Below are positions 40,290-48,819 of a stretch of DNA of 64,000 bases, one piece after another. Below the pieces are notes generated by a model that saw nothing but the letters and a program-made list of their open reading frames with translations, ran no database searches and had not been told where the DNA came from. This stretch comes from Streptomyces sp. NBC_00691. Its GTDB lineage: Bacteria > Actinomycetota > Actinomycetes > Streptomycetales > Streptomycetaceae. The number at the start of each line of letters is the position of its first letter. Position 1 is the stretch's first letter. The stretch is from NCBI RefSeq assembly GCF_036226665.1, contig NZ_CP109007.1, positions 5,062,501 to 5,126,500 of the forward strand. Reading direction: 5' to 3'. Made by a program: the position numbers and the translations under genes.

Positions 40290-42113
40290 GTGGCGCGCGA
40301 CAACGCGGCTCCCCAGACCCTTCCGACCCAGCACCAGGAGCTCGTCTCCTGGGTGAACGAGATCGCGGAGATCACCCAGCCGGACGAGATCGTCTGGTGC
40401 GACGGCTCCGAGGCCGAGTACGAGCGCCTGTGCGAGGAGCTCGTCGCCAAGGGAACCTTCACGAAGCTCGACCCGGTGAAGCGCCCGAACTCGTACTACG
40501 CCGCCTCCGACCCGACCGACGTCGCGCGCGTCGAGGACCGGACCTTCATCTGCTCCGAGAAGGAGGAGGACGCGGGCCCGACCAACCACTGGAAGGCCCC
40601 GGCGGAGATGAAGGAGATCTTCGCGGGCGAGAAGGGCATCTTCCGCGGCTCGATGCGTGGCCGCACCATGTACGTCGTGCCCTTCTGCATGGGCCCGGTC
40701 GGCTCCCCGCTCTCCGCCATCGGCGTCGAGATCACCGACTCCGCGTACGTCGCCGTCTCCATGCGCACCATGACCCGCATGGGACAGGCCGTCCTCGACG
40801 AGCTCGGCACCGACGGCTTCTTCGTGAAGGCCGTCCACACCCTCGGCGCCCCCCTGGAGGAGGGCCAGGAGGACGTGTCGTGGCCGTGCAACTCCACCAA
40901 GTACATCTCGCACTTCCCCGAGAGCCGCGAGATCTGGTCGTACGGCTCCGGCTACGGCGGCAACGCCCTGCTCGGCAAGAAGTGCTACGCGCTCCGCATC
41001 GCCTCCGTCATGGCCCGTGACGAGGGCTGGCTCGCCGAGCACATGCTGATCCTCAAGCTCACCCCGCCGCAGGGCGAGGCGAAGTACGTCGCCGCCGCCT
41101 TCCCGTCGGCCTGCGGCAAGACCAACCTCGCCATGCTGGAGCCGACGATCTCCGGCTGGACCGTCGAGACCATCGGCGACGACATCGCCTGGATGCGCTT
41201 CGGCGAGGACGGCCGTCTCTACGCGATCAACCCCGAGGCCGGCTTCTTCGGCGTCGCGCCCGGCACCGGCGAGCACACCAACGCCAACGCCATGAAGACC
41301 CTCTGGGGCAACTCCGTCTTCACCAACGTCGCCCTCACCGACGACAACGACGTGTGGTGGGAGGGGATGGCCGAGACGGCCCCCGCGCACCTCACGGACT
41401 GGAAGGGCAACGACTGGACGCCGGAGTCCGAGACGCCGGCCGCCCACCCGAACGCCCGCTTCACCGTCCCGGCCGGGCAGTGCCCGACGATCGCCCCCGA
41501 GTGGGAGGACACCAAGGGCGTTCCGATCTCGGCGATCCTCTTCGGCGGCCGCCGCGCCTCCGCCGTCCCGCTGGTGACCGAGTCCTTCGACTGGAACCAC
41601 GGCGTCTTCCTCGGCGCGAACGTCGCCTCCGAGAAGACCGCCGCCGCCGAGGGCAAGGTCGGCGAGCTGCGTCGCGACCCCTTCGCGATGCTGCCGTTCT
41701 GCGGCTACAACATGGGCGACTACATGGCCCACTGGGTCAAGGTCGGCGCCACCGCGGACGCGGCCAAGCTGCCCAAGATCTACTACGTGAACTGGTTCCG
41801 CAAGAACGACGCCGGCAAGTTCGTCTGGCCCGGCTTCGGCGAGAACAGCCGCGTCCTCAAGTGGATCGTCGAACGCCTGGAGGGCAGGGCCGAGGGCGTC
41901 GAGACCCCGATCGGCATCCTGCCGACCGCGGAGTCCCTCGACACCGAGGGCCTCGACCTGCCGGCCGAGGACCTGGAGTTCCTCCTCAAGGTCGACCGTG
42001 ACGTGTGGCGCGAGGAAGCCGCCCTCGTCCCCGACCACCTCAACACCTTCGGCGACCACACGCCGAAGGAGCTGTGGGACGAGTACCACGCGCTGGTCGA
42101 GCGCCTGGGCTGA
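40290..42113 (+). CDS. pckG: Phosphoenolpyruvate carboxykinase (GTP)
   Basis: 607-residue GTP-dependent PEPCK catalysing oxaloacetate + GTP to PEP + CO2, the gluconeogenic and anaplerotic node. The P-loop with the reactive cysteine is FPSACGKTN (271-279). Other GTP-class motifs are NSTKYISHFPESREIWSYGSGYGGNALLGKKC, the metal/nucleotide segment TIGDDIAWM, and FGGRRASAVPLV. The GTG at 40290 has AAGGAG six bases upstream; the longer open frame from 40215 is rejected. A hairpin follows. Confidence 0.96.
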   Translation: MARDNAAPQTLPTQHQELVSWVNEIAEITQPDEIVWCDGSEAEYERLCEELVAKGTFTKLDPVKRPNSYYAASDPTDVARVEDRTFICSEKEEDAGPTNHWKAPAEMKEIFAGEKGIFRGSMRGRTMYVVPFCMGPVGSPLSAIGVEITDSAYVAVSMRTMTRMGQAVLDELGTDGFFVKAVHTLGAPLEEGQEDVSWPCNSTKYISHFPESREIWSYGSGYGGNALLGKKCYALRIASVMARDEGWLAEHMLILKLTPPQGEAKYVAAAFPSACGKTNLAMLEPTISGWTVETIGDDIAWMRFGEDGRLYAINPEAGFFGVAPGTGEHTNANAMKTLWGNSVFTNVALTDDNDVWWEGMAETAPAHLTDWKGNDWTPESETPAAHPNARFTVPAGQCPTIAPEWEDTKGVPISAILFGGRRASAVPLVTESFDWNHGVFLGANVASEKTAAAEGKVGELRRDPFAMLPFCGYNMGDYMAHWVKVGATADAAKLPKIYYVNWFRKNDAGKFVWPGFGENSRVLKWIVERLEGRAEGVETPIGILPTAESLDTEGLDLPAEDLEFLLKVDRDVWREEAALVPDHLNTFGDHTPKELWDEYHALVERLG

Positions 42114-42193
42114 TCCCGCACCGCAGACTCGTGGTGGGTTGCCCCGAGATACCGCCCTGACCAGTGGGGTCACGACGGCCCACCACGACGCAA

Positions 42194-42229
42194 CCGGCCC
42201 CCGGAGCCCCCTCAGGCACCGGGGGCCGG
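42194..42229. terminator. Hairpin between pckG and the TelA operon
   Basis: Perfect 11-base-pair stem (42194-42204 with 42219-42229) with a 14-base loop between convergent units. Confidence 0.75.
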
Positions 42230-42242
42230 CGCATGCCCGCGC

Positions 42243-42845
42243 TCAGTCGCCCCGCTCCTCCACGTACCGCGTGTGGATCTGCTGCCGGACCGCCTCCGCC
42301 TCCCGCAGGGCGGAGGCGACGGAGACCGCCTGCTCGTGGAGCGCGGTCAGCTGGCGCTCCAGGTGTTCCTCCGGCGCCTCGGCGCCCGCGGAGAACCGGG
42401 ACCACCACCGTGTCCGCACGAAGGTGTCGACGGCCTCCGGGACGTCCTGGCGCACGGTGCGGGCGATCAGGTGCAGATGCTCCGGGTCGGTCACCCAGCC
42501 CGGCTCCAGCAGGGCCTCGACGAGGGCGTCCAGCGCGGTCAGCCGCTCCCGCGCGGCGACCGGCAGCTCCACCTCCGCCAGGTACCCGCGCAGGGTCGCG
42601 AAGTCGGCCCGCAGCCGGTCGAGCCGGTCCCCCTCCTCGGCGAACTCCGGGGTCGCCGGCCGGTCGGGCGGGGCGATCAGCGCCCCCGCCGTGTACAGAC
42701 CGCCGACCACCAGGGGCCAGAGGGCGCCCGCGGCCCCGGTGAGGGCGATGCCCACACCGGCCAGGCCGCAGACGGAGCCGAAGAGGTTCTGCCGGGACTC
42801 GGCGTACCGGAGGACGGCGCTCCAGGGTCTCTCACTGGTAGCCAC
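42243..42845 (-). CDS. XpaC-like membrane-anchored helical protein
   Basis: 200 residues: two closely spaced hydrophobic segments (about 18-36 and 38-58), then ~140 residues of charged helices, including a probable coiled coil near the end (RQLTALHEQAVSVASALREAEAVRQQ). The plan, and position next to telA, recall B. subtilis XpaC, which neighbours a TelA homologue; sequence identity to XpaC could not be judged. It overlaps the end of the vWA gene by 14 bases and is the last gene of a coupled operon. Function unknown. Confidence 0.65.
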   Translation of the reverse strand: MATSERPWSAVLRYAESRQNLFGSVCGLAGVGIALTGAAGALWPLVVGGLYTAGALIAPPDRPATPEFAEEGDRLDRLRADFATLRGYLAEVELPVAARERLTALDALVEALLEPGWVTDPEHLHLIARTVRQDVPEAVDTFVRTRWWSRFSAGAEAPEEHLERQLTALHEQAVSVASALREAEAVRQQIHTRYVEERGD

Positions 42846-44436
42846 GGATCTCCTCGAAGGCGCCGTCCAGCGAACCCTGCTGGGCGTCGAAGAGCCTGCC
42901 GCCGGTCAGGCCCGCGATGTGGTCGAGCTCGCCGCGGTCGGAGTCCCCGAAGAGGATCGGGAAGACCGGCGTGCGCTTCTGCTCGGCGGACAGGGAGCCG
43001 TAGAAGCCGTCGAAGGCGGTGGCCGGGTCCCCGTCGGTGTTCTCCCCGTCCGTCATGAGGACGATCGAGGTGAACGTGTCACCGCGGGACTTCCCGAGGA
43101 AGCGGTACGCCTCCTGGAGGCTGGAGTAGATCGCGGTGCCGCCCGAGGCCGAGAGCTTCCGCGCGTCCCCCTTGATCGCGTCGAGCGCCGCCCGCGGCGA
43201 GGCCGGGTCGACCGTGTGCGTACGCACCTCGTCCTGCTTCACGGCGGAGCCGAAGGGCATCAGGGTGACCTCCTCCCGGTCCCGGAAGTCGCCGGTCAGC
43301 TCCACCAGGGCCTTCTTGAGGCGGTCGAGCCGCTCACCGCTCATGGACCCGGAGGTGTCGAGCACGTACACCGTCCGGGACGGCCTGCGCAGGGTGTTGT
43401 CGTACGCGTCGAGCAGTCCGTCCGCCACCTTCCGGCTGCCGGGGAACGGCAGTTCGCGCCGCTGGTCCCGGGCGAGCCCGGGAGCCGGGTCGACGCCGGG
43501 GACGACCGGGCGGCGCAGGGTCTTCTCGGTGATCTGCCGCTGGGCGTCCGGGGTGCGCAGGAACGTCGTGAGCTTCACCGCCGCCGCCTTCGCCTCGGGA
43601 CGGGCGGAGGTGAGCAGGGTCAGCGGGTAGTCGGCCGTCACGACGCCGTCGGACGGCCGGATCACCGTCAGCCGGCCGGGCGCGGACAGCAGGACCGACT
43701 CGTAGTTGACGAGCGCGTCGACATCGGTGCGGCGGGCGTACGCGGTGGCGAGCCAGCCGGAGGAGCCCGAGGTCAGCTTCTGGCCGGTGAAGAACTCCTT
43801 GAGCCGCGGGGTGGCCTCGGCGACGTCCCGCTCGGTGAGCGCCGACTGGGCGCCGGAGAGGCCCGAGGCGACCGAGACCAGTGCGGAGAAGCCCGAGTTG
43901 GAGCGCATCGGGTCGGTCATGCCGTAGGTCAGCTTCCCGTCGGCGACCGCCCGGTGCAGCTGCGACCAGGTGACCTTCGCCGGATCCCAGCCGAGCCGGG
44001 TGATGGCCTCCGGCCGTACCCCGAGGGCCACCGGCGAGGCCATGACCGGCGTCTCCCCGGTGATCTTCCGGGCGGTGTCCGGGCGCAGCCGGAGATAGTC
44101 GTTGGAGGAGAGCCAGACCGCGTCGTAGGCCTTCTCCGCCTCGCCGGACGCGATCTGCTCGACGGCGTCGAGGGTTCCGGCGTACGTGGGCCGGACGGTG
44201 ACGCCGGTGGACTTGCGGGCCTCTTCGAGGATCGGGGCCATGTCGGCGAGCTCGGAGGAGGCCAGGACCCGGAGGGTGCCGGCGGCCGCCTCCTGGCCCT
44301 GCCCGTCGGGCCGGCCGGTGGCCCCGCCGCCGGTGTCCCCGGACCCGCCGGTGCAGGCGGTGACCAGCAGGGCGAGGGAGAGCCCGGCGACGGCGCGGGC
44401 GAAGGAGCGGTGGCGACGTGTACGGGTGGTCGTCAT
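42832..44436 (-). CDS. Lipoprotein fusing a solute-binding domain to a von Willebrand A domain
   Basis: 534 residues. Signal peptide with lipobox LLVTACTGG (lipidated Cys near residue 28) and a Gly/Ser linker. Residues ~50-310 form a periplasmic type-2 solute-binding domain (TLRVLASSELADMAPILEEARKSTGVTVRPTYAGTLDAVEQIASGEAEKAYDAVWLSSN). Residues ~340-530 form a vWA domain with an intact MIDAS: VYVLDTSGSMSG (D-x-S-x-S), SGGTAIYSSL and LMTDGENTDGD. No ABC permease is nearby, so transport is unlikely; ligand sensing coupled to metal-dependent protein binding is more likely. It is coupled by ATGA to telA. Confidence 0.85.
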   Translation of the reverse strand: MTTTRTRRHRSFARAVAGLSLALLVTACTGGSGDTGGGATGRPDGQGQEAAAGTLRVLASSELADMAPILEEARKSTGVTVRPTYAGTLDAVEQIASGEAEKAYDAVWLSSNDYLRLRPDTARKITGETPVMASPVALGVRPEAITRLGWDPAKVTWSQLHRAVADGKLTYGMTDPMRSNSGFSALVSVASGLSGAQSALTERDVAEATPRLKEFFTGQKLTSGSSGWLATAYARRTDVDALVNYESVLLSAPGRLTVIRPSDGVVTADYPLTLLTSARPEAKAAAVKLTTFLRTPDAQRQITEKTLRRPVVPGVDPAPGLARDQRRELPFPGSRKVADGLLDAYDNTLRRPSRTVYVLDTSGSMSGERLDRLKKALVELTGDFRDREEVTLMPFGSAVKQDEVRTHTVDPASPRAALDAIKGDARKLSASGGTAIYSSLQEAYRFLGKSRGDTFTSIVLMTDGENTDGDPATAFDGFYGSLSAEQKRTPVFPILFGDSDRGELDHIAGLTGGRLFDAQQGSLDGAFEEIRGYQ

Positions 44437-45650
44437 GCGAGGCCACCACCTTCCGGCGCGCAGGTGCGGCGGCTGCGCGCCAGACGGGCGCTCGCCTCCT
44501 GGAGTTCGGCGGTCAGCGACTCGACCGTCGCCGCCATCGACTCCGTCGCCCGCGCCTTGTACGTGTCGATGGCGTCGAGCGTCCGGTAGATCTGCTGGAA
44601 CGCCGTACGGAGCGTCTCCGCGCCAACCGCCGGGTCCGCCGCGATCCGCTGGATCTCGCCGGCCTGGGTGGCCAGCATCTCGGCGTTGCCGCGGATCAGG
44701 CCCTCGGTCGTCGAGCGCAGCGCGTTCACCTGCTCGGTGACCTTCCGCTGGTTCTCGAGCGCCGAGGCCAGCATCACCGCGATCCGCAGCGCCGACACGG
44801 TCGTCGTCGCCGCCCGGTCGACGCCCTTGATCAGTTCGTCGTTGTTCCGGCGGACCACGTCCATCGCCAGATATCCCTGGGCGCAGACGGCGAGTTGGGT
44901 GAGCAGGTCCTGGTGTCTCTGGCGGACCGGGAAGAGGACGTCCGCGCGCAGCGCGTCCGCCTGGGCCGGGTCGGCCGTGGTGGCGATGCGGCGCTCCACG
45001 GCGGCGTCGAGCGCGTCGGTGAGCACCGCGTACTCCTGGAGCCTGCCCATCGTCTCCCAGAGCCGGGCCCGCTCGGTCTGCAACGCGGCGTTGTCGCGGC
45101 GCAGTTCGTCCTGGCCGCCACGGAGGGACCCGACGATCCGGTTCAGGGTGGCCTGCGAGGAGGCGTACGCGGCGACGTGGTCGCGGAGCCTGTTGCCGCC
45201 GGGGAGCTTCGAGAGCAGCCCCTTGAGGCCCTTGCCGGGAGTGTCGCGGGGGTCCAGGTCCGTGATCGTGCGCCGGAGTTCGACGAGGGACGTGCCGACC
45301 CGGGACCGGGCGTCGGCGCCGGCTCCGGAGCCGAGCGAGCGGACCGTACGGTCGAGCATCCGGTTCGACTGCTGGGCGGCGGTGCGCATCTCGCCCGCGC
45401 CGAGTCCCGCGATCTCGCCGATGCGGCCGGTGAACTCGGGGGAGCGCGGGTCGAGTCCCTCGATCGAGCCGACGTACTCGGCGGCCCTCCGGGACAGCTC
45501 CGTACGGGTGGCCTCGTCGACCGGCACCAGGCCGGAGGCCTGCTCGGCGCGGACCGGTGGCACGGGCTCGGGCGGGGTGAGGACCAGCGGGGTGTCGTGC
45601 TCGGGAGGCGTCAGGGCCATCGTTCTTCTCGGATCCTCGGGCGTGGTCAT
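44433..45650 (-). CDS. TelA/KlaA toxic-anion-resistance family protein
   Basis: 405-residue cytosolic, mostly alpha-helical TelA-family protein, associated with tellurite and other toxic-anion resistance and with cell-envelope stress in other bacteria; mechanism unknown. Typical segments are PGKGLKGLLSKLPGGNRLRDHVAAYASSQATLNRIV, ETMGRLQEYAVLTDALDAAVERRIA, VFPVRQRHQDLLTQLAVCAQGYLAMDVVRRNNDELIKGVDRAATTTVSALR, and a long C-terminal helical region. Coupled by four-base overlaps to both neighbours, so equal expression with two extracytoplasmic binding-protein-like partners is implied. Confidence 0.88.
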   Translation of the reverse strand: MTTPEDPRRTMALTPPEHDTPLVLTPPEPVPPVRAEQASGLVPVDEATRTELSRRAAEYVGSIEGLDPRSPEFTGRIGEIAGLGAGEMRTAAQQSNRMLDRTVRSLGSGAGADARSRVGTSLVELRRTITDLDPRDTPGKGLKGLLSKLPGGNRLRDHVAAYASSQATLNRIVGSLRGGQDELRRDNAALQTERARLWETMGRLQEYAVLTDALDAAVERRIATTADPAQADALRADVLFPVRQRHQDLLTQLAVCAQGYLAMDVVRRNNDELIKGVDRAATTTVSALRIAVMLASALENQRKVTEQVNALRSTTEGLIRGNAEMLATQAGEIQRIAADPAVGAETLRTAFQQIYRTLDAIDTYKARATESMAATVESLTAELQEASARLARSRRTCAPEGGGLA

Positions 45651-46777
45651 GCGGTGTCCCCCTGGTCGCGGGCCAGCAGGGCCATCTCGTGCAGCACCTT
45701 GCCGGTGGGCACGGGCGCCTGGCGGACACCGGTCAGCGTCTGGTTGAGGTAGGCGGTGTGGCTCTGGGTCGCGGTGGTGAACTCGCTCGCCGCGCCCTGC
45801 GGCCGGAAGCCGTGGCGGACCGCGAGCCTGCGCAACTCGGGGTCGGTGGAAAGGAGTTCGCCGAGGGCGCGGCCGTTGTCGGTGAGCGGTACGAGGGTGT
45901 GGTCGCTGTTGACCGTGGTGTCCGGGTAGAGGACGACGAGGTCGCCCATCGGCCGGCCCGCCAGGAGCTGGGCGGCGACCTGGGACTCGTACACGAGGAC
46001 GAGCGGGTTGCCGACGCCGCTGATGAAGTCCCGGAAGGGGGCGTCGGAGCCGGACTGCTGGGCGCCCTGGACCTGTACGAGCTTGCGCAGCAGCGGCGCG
46101 GTGCGGGTCACGGCCGCCTTGTCGCCCGCGACGCGGCCGCCGTCGGCGACGTAGCTCGCGGCGGCGAGGTAGAGGGCGCCCGAGTTGGAGGCGACCGGGT
46201 CGGTGGAGGTGATGAAGAGGGTGCCGCTCAGTTCGGAGTGCCCGGCGGAGCCCTTGAGCTGCTGCCAGGTCCGGTCGGCCCGTGCCGCCGTGAGGTAGGC
46301 GTCCATCCGCAGGGTGCCGCTGGTGCCGCGCGGTCCGAGGGTCGCCAGGCCGTTCCCGGCGAGGACCCGGGCGGCGGCGCTGTGCGCGACCACGACGAGC
46401 GGCGAGTAGAAGGGCCGCAGCGGGGCGGTCGTCGCCTTCGTCCGGTCCGCCGCCTTCGCGCGCAGTCCGTCGGCCGGGGCCTTGGAGGACGGGAAGGCGA
46501 AGTCGTAGCCGTCGAGGGGCAGTTCCTCCATGTCCCAGGACCCGGAGGTCTCGGTGCCCACGGTGAAGCCCTTCGCGGCGAGGGCCTTCACCACCTGCGG
46601 GTCGGTGAAGAACTCGGCCTTCTCCGACCCGATGACTCCTCGCACGGTCTTCGTTGCCGTGCCTGTGTCCTTGTCGCCGCCCGTCACGAGGACGGCGGCG
46701 ACGCCGCCGAGGAGAAGGACGGCCAGGACGATTCCCAGGATGCGTCTCACGTGGGCAGCGTGCTCACGGAAACCCAC
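45647..46777 (-). CDS. Membrane-anchored solute-binding-like protein
   Basis: 376 residues, first gene of the TelA operon. One N-terminal helix (ILGIVLAVLLLGGVAAVLV) without lipobox cysteine anchors a type-2 periplasmic-binding-like domain (VRGVIGSEKAEFFTDPQVVKALAAKGFTVGTETSGSWDM; LFITSTDPVASNSGALYLAAASYVADGG). Start GTG 46777 lacks a clear ribosome site; GTG 46747, giving MRRILG, is an alternative. The gene's domain is the same general class as the N-terminal half of the lipoprotein at 42832-44436, so the operon has two binding proteins and no transporter. Confidence 0.8.
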   Translation of the reverse strand: MGFREHAAHVRRILGIVLAVLLLGGVAAVLVTGGDKDTGTATKTVRGVIGSEKAEFFTDPQVVKALAAKGFTVGTETSGSWDMEELPLDGYDFAFPSSKAPADGLRAKAADRTKATTAPLRPFYSPLVVVAHSAAARVLAGNGLATLGPRGTSGTLRMDAYLTAARADRTWQQLKGSAGHSELSGTLFITSTDPVASNSGALYLAAASYVADGGRVAGDKAAVTRTAPLLRKLVQVQGAQQSGSDAPFRDFISGVGNPLVLVYESQVAAQLLAGRPMGDLVVLYPDTTVNSDHTLVPLTDNGRALGELLSTDPELRRLAVRHGFRPQGAASEFTTATQSHTAYLNQTLTGVRQAPVPTGKVLHEMALLARDQGDTA

Positions 46778-46946
46778 GTTCCAGGGGGCGCCGGGTGTAC
46801 GGGGGGTGAAGGAGCGATCCCGGTACCGAACCGGAGCGTGGGGTGCCGTATCTCCGGGGTTCTGGGGTGTGGAGGGGGCGTGGAGGGAGGAGGGGGAAGG
46901 CGGTGGCGCCCGGCCGGTGGTGCGGGGGTGTGCCGGGTGGGTGGCG

Positions 46947-46980
46947 CCCGGTCCGCGCGGTTCGTGACGCGCGGACCGGG
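46947..46980 (-). terminator. Terminator after the Fur-box gene
   Basis: 13-base-pair perfect stem (46947-46959 with 46968-46980), eight-base loop, directly after the stop of the minus-strand gene at 46985. It separates that gene from the TelA operon. Confidence 0.82.
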
Positions 46981-46984
46981 GCCG

Positions 46985-47386
46985 TCAGGGGGTGCCGACT
47001 CCGGCCAGGGTGGGTTCCCCGGCGAGTGCGGCGGTGTGCGCGTCCATGCGCTTCGCGGCGAGGATCGCGGCGGCGGTGTCGGCCCGCGAGGCGGCGACGA
47101 CCAGGGCGCGGCCCGCGAGGGCGTGCGCCCTGCGGTGCAGGTCCGGCGCCGACGAGCCGCTCAGACCCGCGTGCCGCGCCGGCGGCGCGCCGCGCAGCCG
47201 GGCCACCTGCCGGGCGATGAGTTCGCCGGCCTCGGTGTCGCCGAGCTCGTCGGTGACGGCGAGCAGGGCGGAGAGGTGTCCGGCGAGCTGGATGTCCAGC
47301 TCCTCCTCGCGGGAGCGGTGCGGATACGCGTCCTGGGCGTCGTCGGCCGTCCGGTGGACCGACTTGGCGCGGATCGGTTCGTACAT
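46985..47386 (-). CDS. Conserved hypothetical helical protein
   Basis: 133-residue soluble, Ala/His/Arg-rich protein starting MYEPIRAKSVHRTADDA with later DIQLAGHLSALLAVTDELGDTEAGELIARQVARL and RAHALAGRALVVAASRADTAAAILA. Probably all-helical; no motif or family name recognised. ATG 47386 has AGGAGG eight bases upstream, a very strong site. A Fur-family-like operator lies just upstream (47423-47437), suggesting metal- or peroxide-responsive expression. Confidence 0.75.
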   Translation of the reverse strand: MYEPIRAKSVHRTADDAQDAYPHRSREEELDIQLAGHLSALLAVTDELGDTEAGELIARQVARLRGAPPARHAGLSGSSAPDLHRRAHALAGRALVVAASRADTAAAILAAKRMDAHTAALAGEPTLAGVGTP

Positions 47387-47422
47387 GGGACGGCCTCCTG
47401 AGTGCTCTGGAGCCATCCTAGC

Positions 47423-47437
47423 TTAGATTCAGTCTAA
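47423..47437 (-). promoter_or_regulatory. Fur/PerR-family-like 7-1-7 box
   Basis: TTAGATT-C-AGTCTAA is a 7-1-7 inverted repeat with six of seven arm positions matching, embedded in the only AT-rich patch of this gap, 37-51 bases before the start codon. Fur-family sites have this architecture. The cognate regulator is unknown. Confidence 0.5.
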
Positions 47438-47464
47438 AGTTGAGCGGGGTCCGGACATGGCGCG

Positions 47465-48676
47465 CTACGGCTGGCTGTAGCCGTCCAGGAAGCGGCCGAT
47501 CCGGGTCACCGCGTCCGCCAGGTCCGCCGCCGCCGGCAGCGTGACGATCCGGAAGTGATCGGGCTCGTGCCAGTTGAAGCCCGTCCCGTGGACCACCATG
47601 ATCTTCTCGGCCCGCAGCAGGTCCAGGACCATCTGCCGGTCGTCCTTGATCTTGTAGACGTTCGGGTCGAGCCGCGGGAACAGGTACAGCGCGCCCTTCG
47701 GCTTCACGCACGTCACGCCCGGGATCTGGGTCAGCAGCTCGTACGCCGTGTCCCGCTGTTCGAGCAGCCGCCCGCCCGGCAGGACGAGGTCCTCGATCGA
47801 CTGCCTGCCCTGGAGCGCGGCGGCCACCGCGTGCTGCGCCGGCATGTTCGCGCAGAGGCGCATGTTGGCGAGGATCGTGAGGCCCTCGATGTACGAGGAC
47901 GCGTGGTGCTTCGGACCGCAGACGGCGAGCCAGCCCGAGCGGAAACCGGCCACCCGGTAGTTCTTGCTCATCCCGTTGAAGGTCAGGACGAGCAGGTCGG
48001 GGGCGATCGCGGCGGTCGGGGTGTGCGTGGCACCGTCGTAGAGGATCTTGTCGTAGATCTCGTCCGAGCAGATGACCAGGTCGTGGCGGCGGGCGATCTC
48101 CGTGAGGGAGCGGAGCATCTCGTCGTCGTAGACGGCGCCCGTCGGATTGTTCGGGTTGATGATCACGATCGCCTTGGTGCGATCGGTGATCTTCCGCTCG
48201 ATGTCCGCGAGGTCCGGCATCCAGTCCGCCTGCTCGTCGCAGCGGTAGTGCACGGCCGTACCGCCCGCGAGCGAGACCGACGCCGTCCACAGCGGATAGT
48301 CCGGCGCCGGGACGAGGACCTCGTCACCGTCGTCGAGCAGCGCCTGCATCGACATCTGGATCAGCTCCGAGACGCCGTTGCCGAGGTAGATGTCCTCGAC
48401 GGAGAGCGGGATGCCCTTGGTCTCGTAATGGCTCATCACCGCACGCCGGGCCGCGAGCAGCCCCTTCGCGTCGCCGTAGCCGTGCGCCTCGGAGAGGTTG
48501 CGCAGCACGTCCTCGAGGATGGCGGGCGGGCACTCGAAGCCGAAGGCGGCCGGGTTCCCCGTGTTGAGCTTGAGGATGCGATGACCCGCGGCCTCAAGCC
48601 GCATCGCCTCTTCGAGCACCGGACCCCGGATTTCGTAACAGACGTTGGCGAGCTTCGTGGACTGGATCACCTGCAT
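47465..48676 (-). CDS. Class I/II PLP aminotransferase (alanine transaminase-like)
   Basis: 403-residue fold-type I aminotransferase similar to AlaA-type glutamate-pyruvate transaminases. Signatures: LKLNTGNPAAFGF, HGYGDAKGLLAARRAV, PAPDYPLWTASVSLAGG, IVIINPNNPTGAVYDDE, VICSDEIYDKILYDG and the PLP-lysine FNGMSKNYRVAGFRSGW. The C-terminus has the conserved HFRIVTLPA arginine for the alpha-carboxylate. It interconverts alanine and pyruvate with glutamate/2-oxoglutarate. ATG 48676; divergent from the mannosyltransferase gene. Confidence 0.9.
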   Translation of the reverse strand: MQVIQSTKLANVCYEIRGPVLEEAMRLEAAGHRILKLNTGNPAAFGFECPPAILEDVLRNLSEAHGYGDAKGLLAARRAVMSHYETKGIPLSVEDIYLGNGVSELIQMSMQALLDDGDEVLVPAPDYPLWTASVSLAGGTAVHYRCDEQADWMPDLADIERKITDRTKAIVIINPNNPTGAVYDDEMLRSLTEIARRHDLVICSDEIYDKILYDGATHTPTAAIAPDLLVLTFNGMSKNYRVAGFRSGWLAVCGPKHHASSYIEGLTILANMRLCANMPAQHAVAAALQGRQSIEDLVLPGGRLLEQRDTAYELLTQIPGVTCVKPKGALYLFPRLDPNVYKIKDDRQMVLDLLRAEKIMVVHGTGFNWHEPDHFRIVTLPAAADLADAVTRIGRFLDGYSQP

Positions 48677-48819
48677 GCCGAGAGCTTACGGCCGGGTCGG
48701 CCGGGACGCTTCGTGTTTTGGGACACGTCGGACAGGGGCACGGGCGGACCGGCGGCGCTTTCCCCTGGTGAGGGACGCCGAATAGGGGTCCTCCGGCCGG
48801 CGGGATAGGTTGGCCCGTC

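Noticed and set aside
45647..46777. ABC uptake system solute-binding protein
   Set aside because: No permease or ATPase gene is near; the operon instead has TelA and a vWA fusion.
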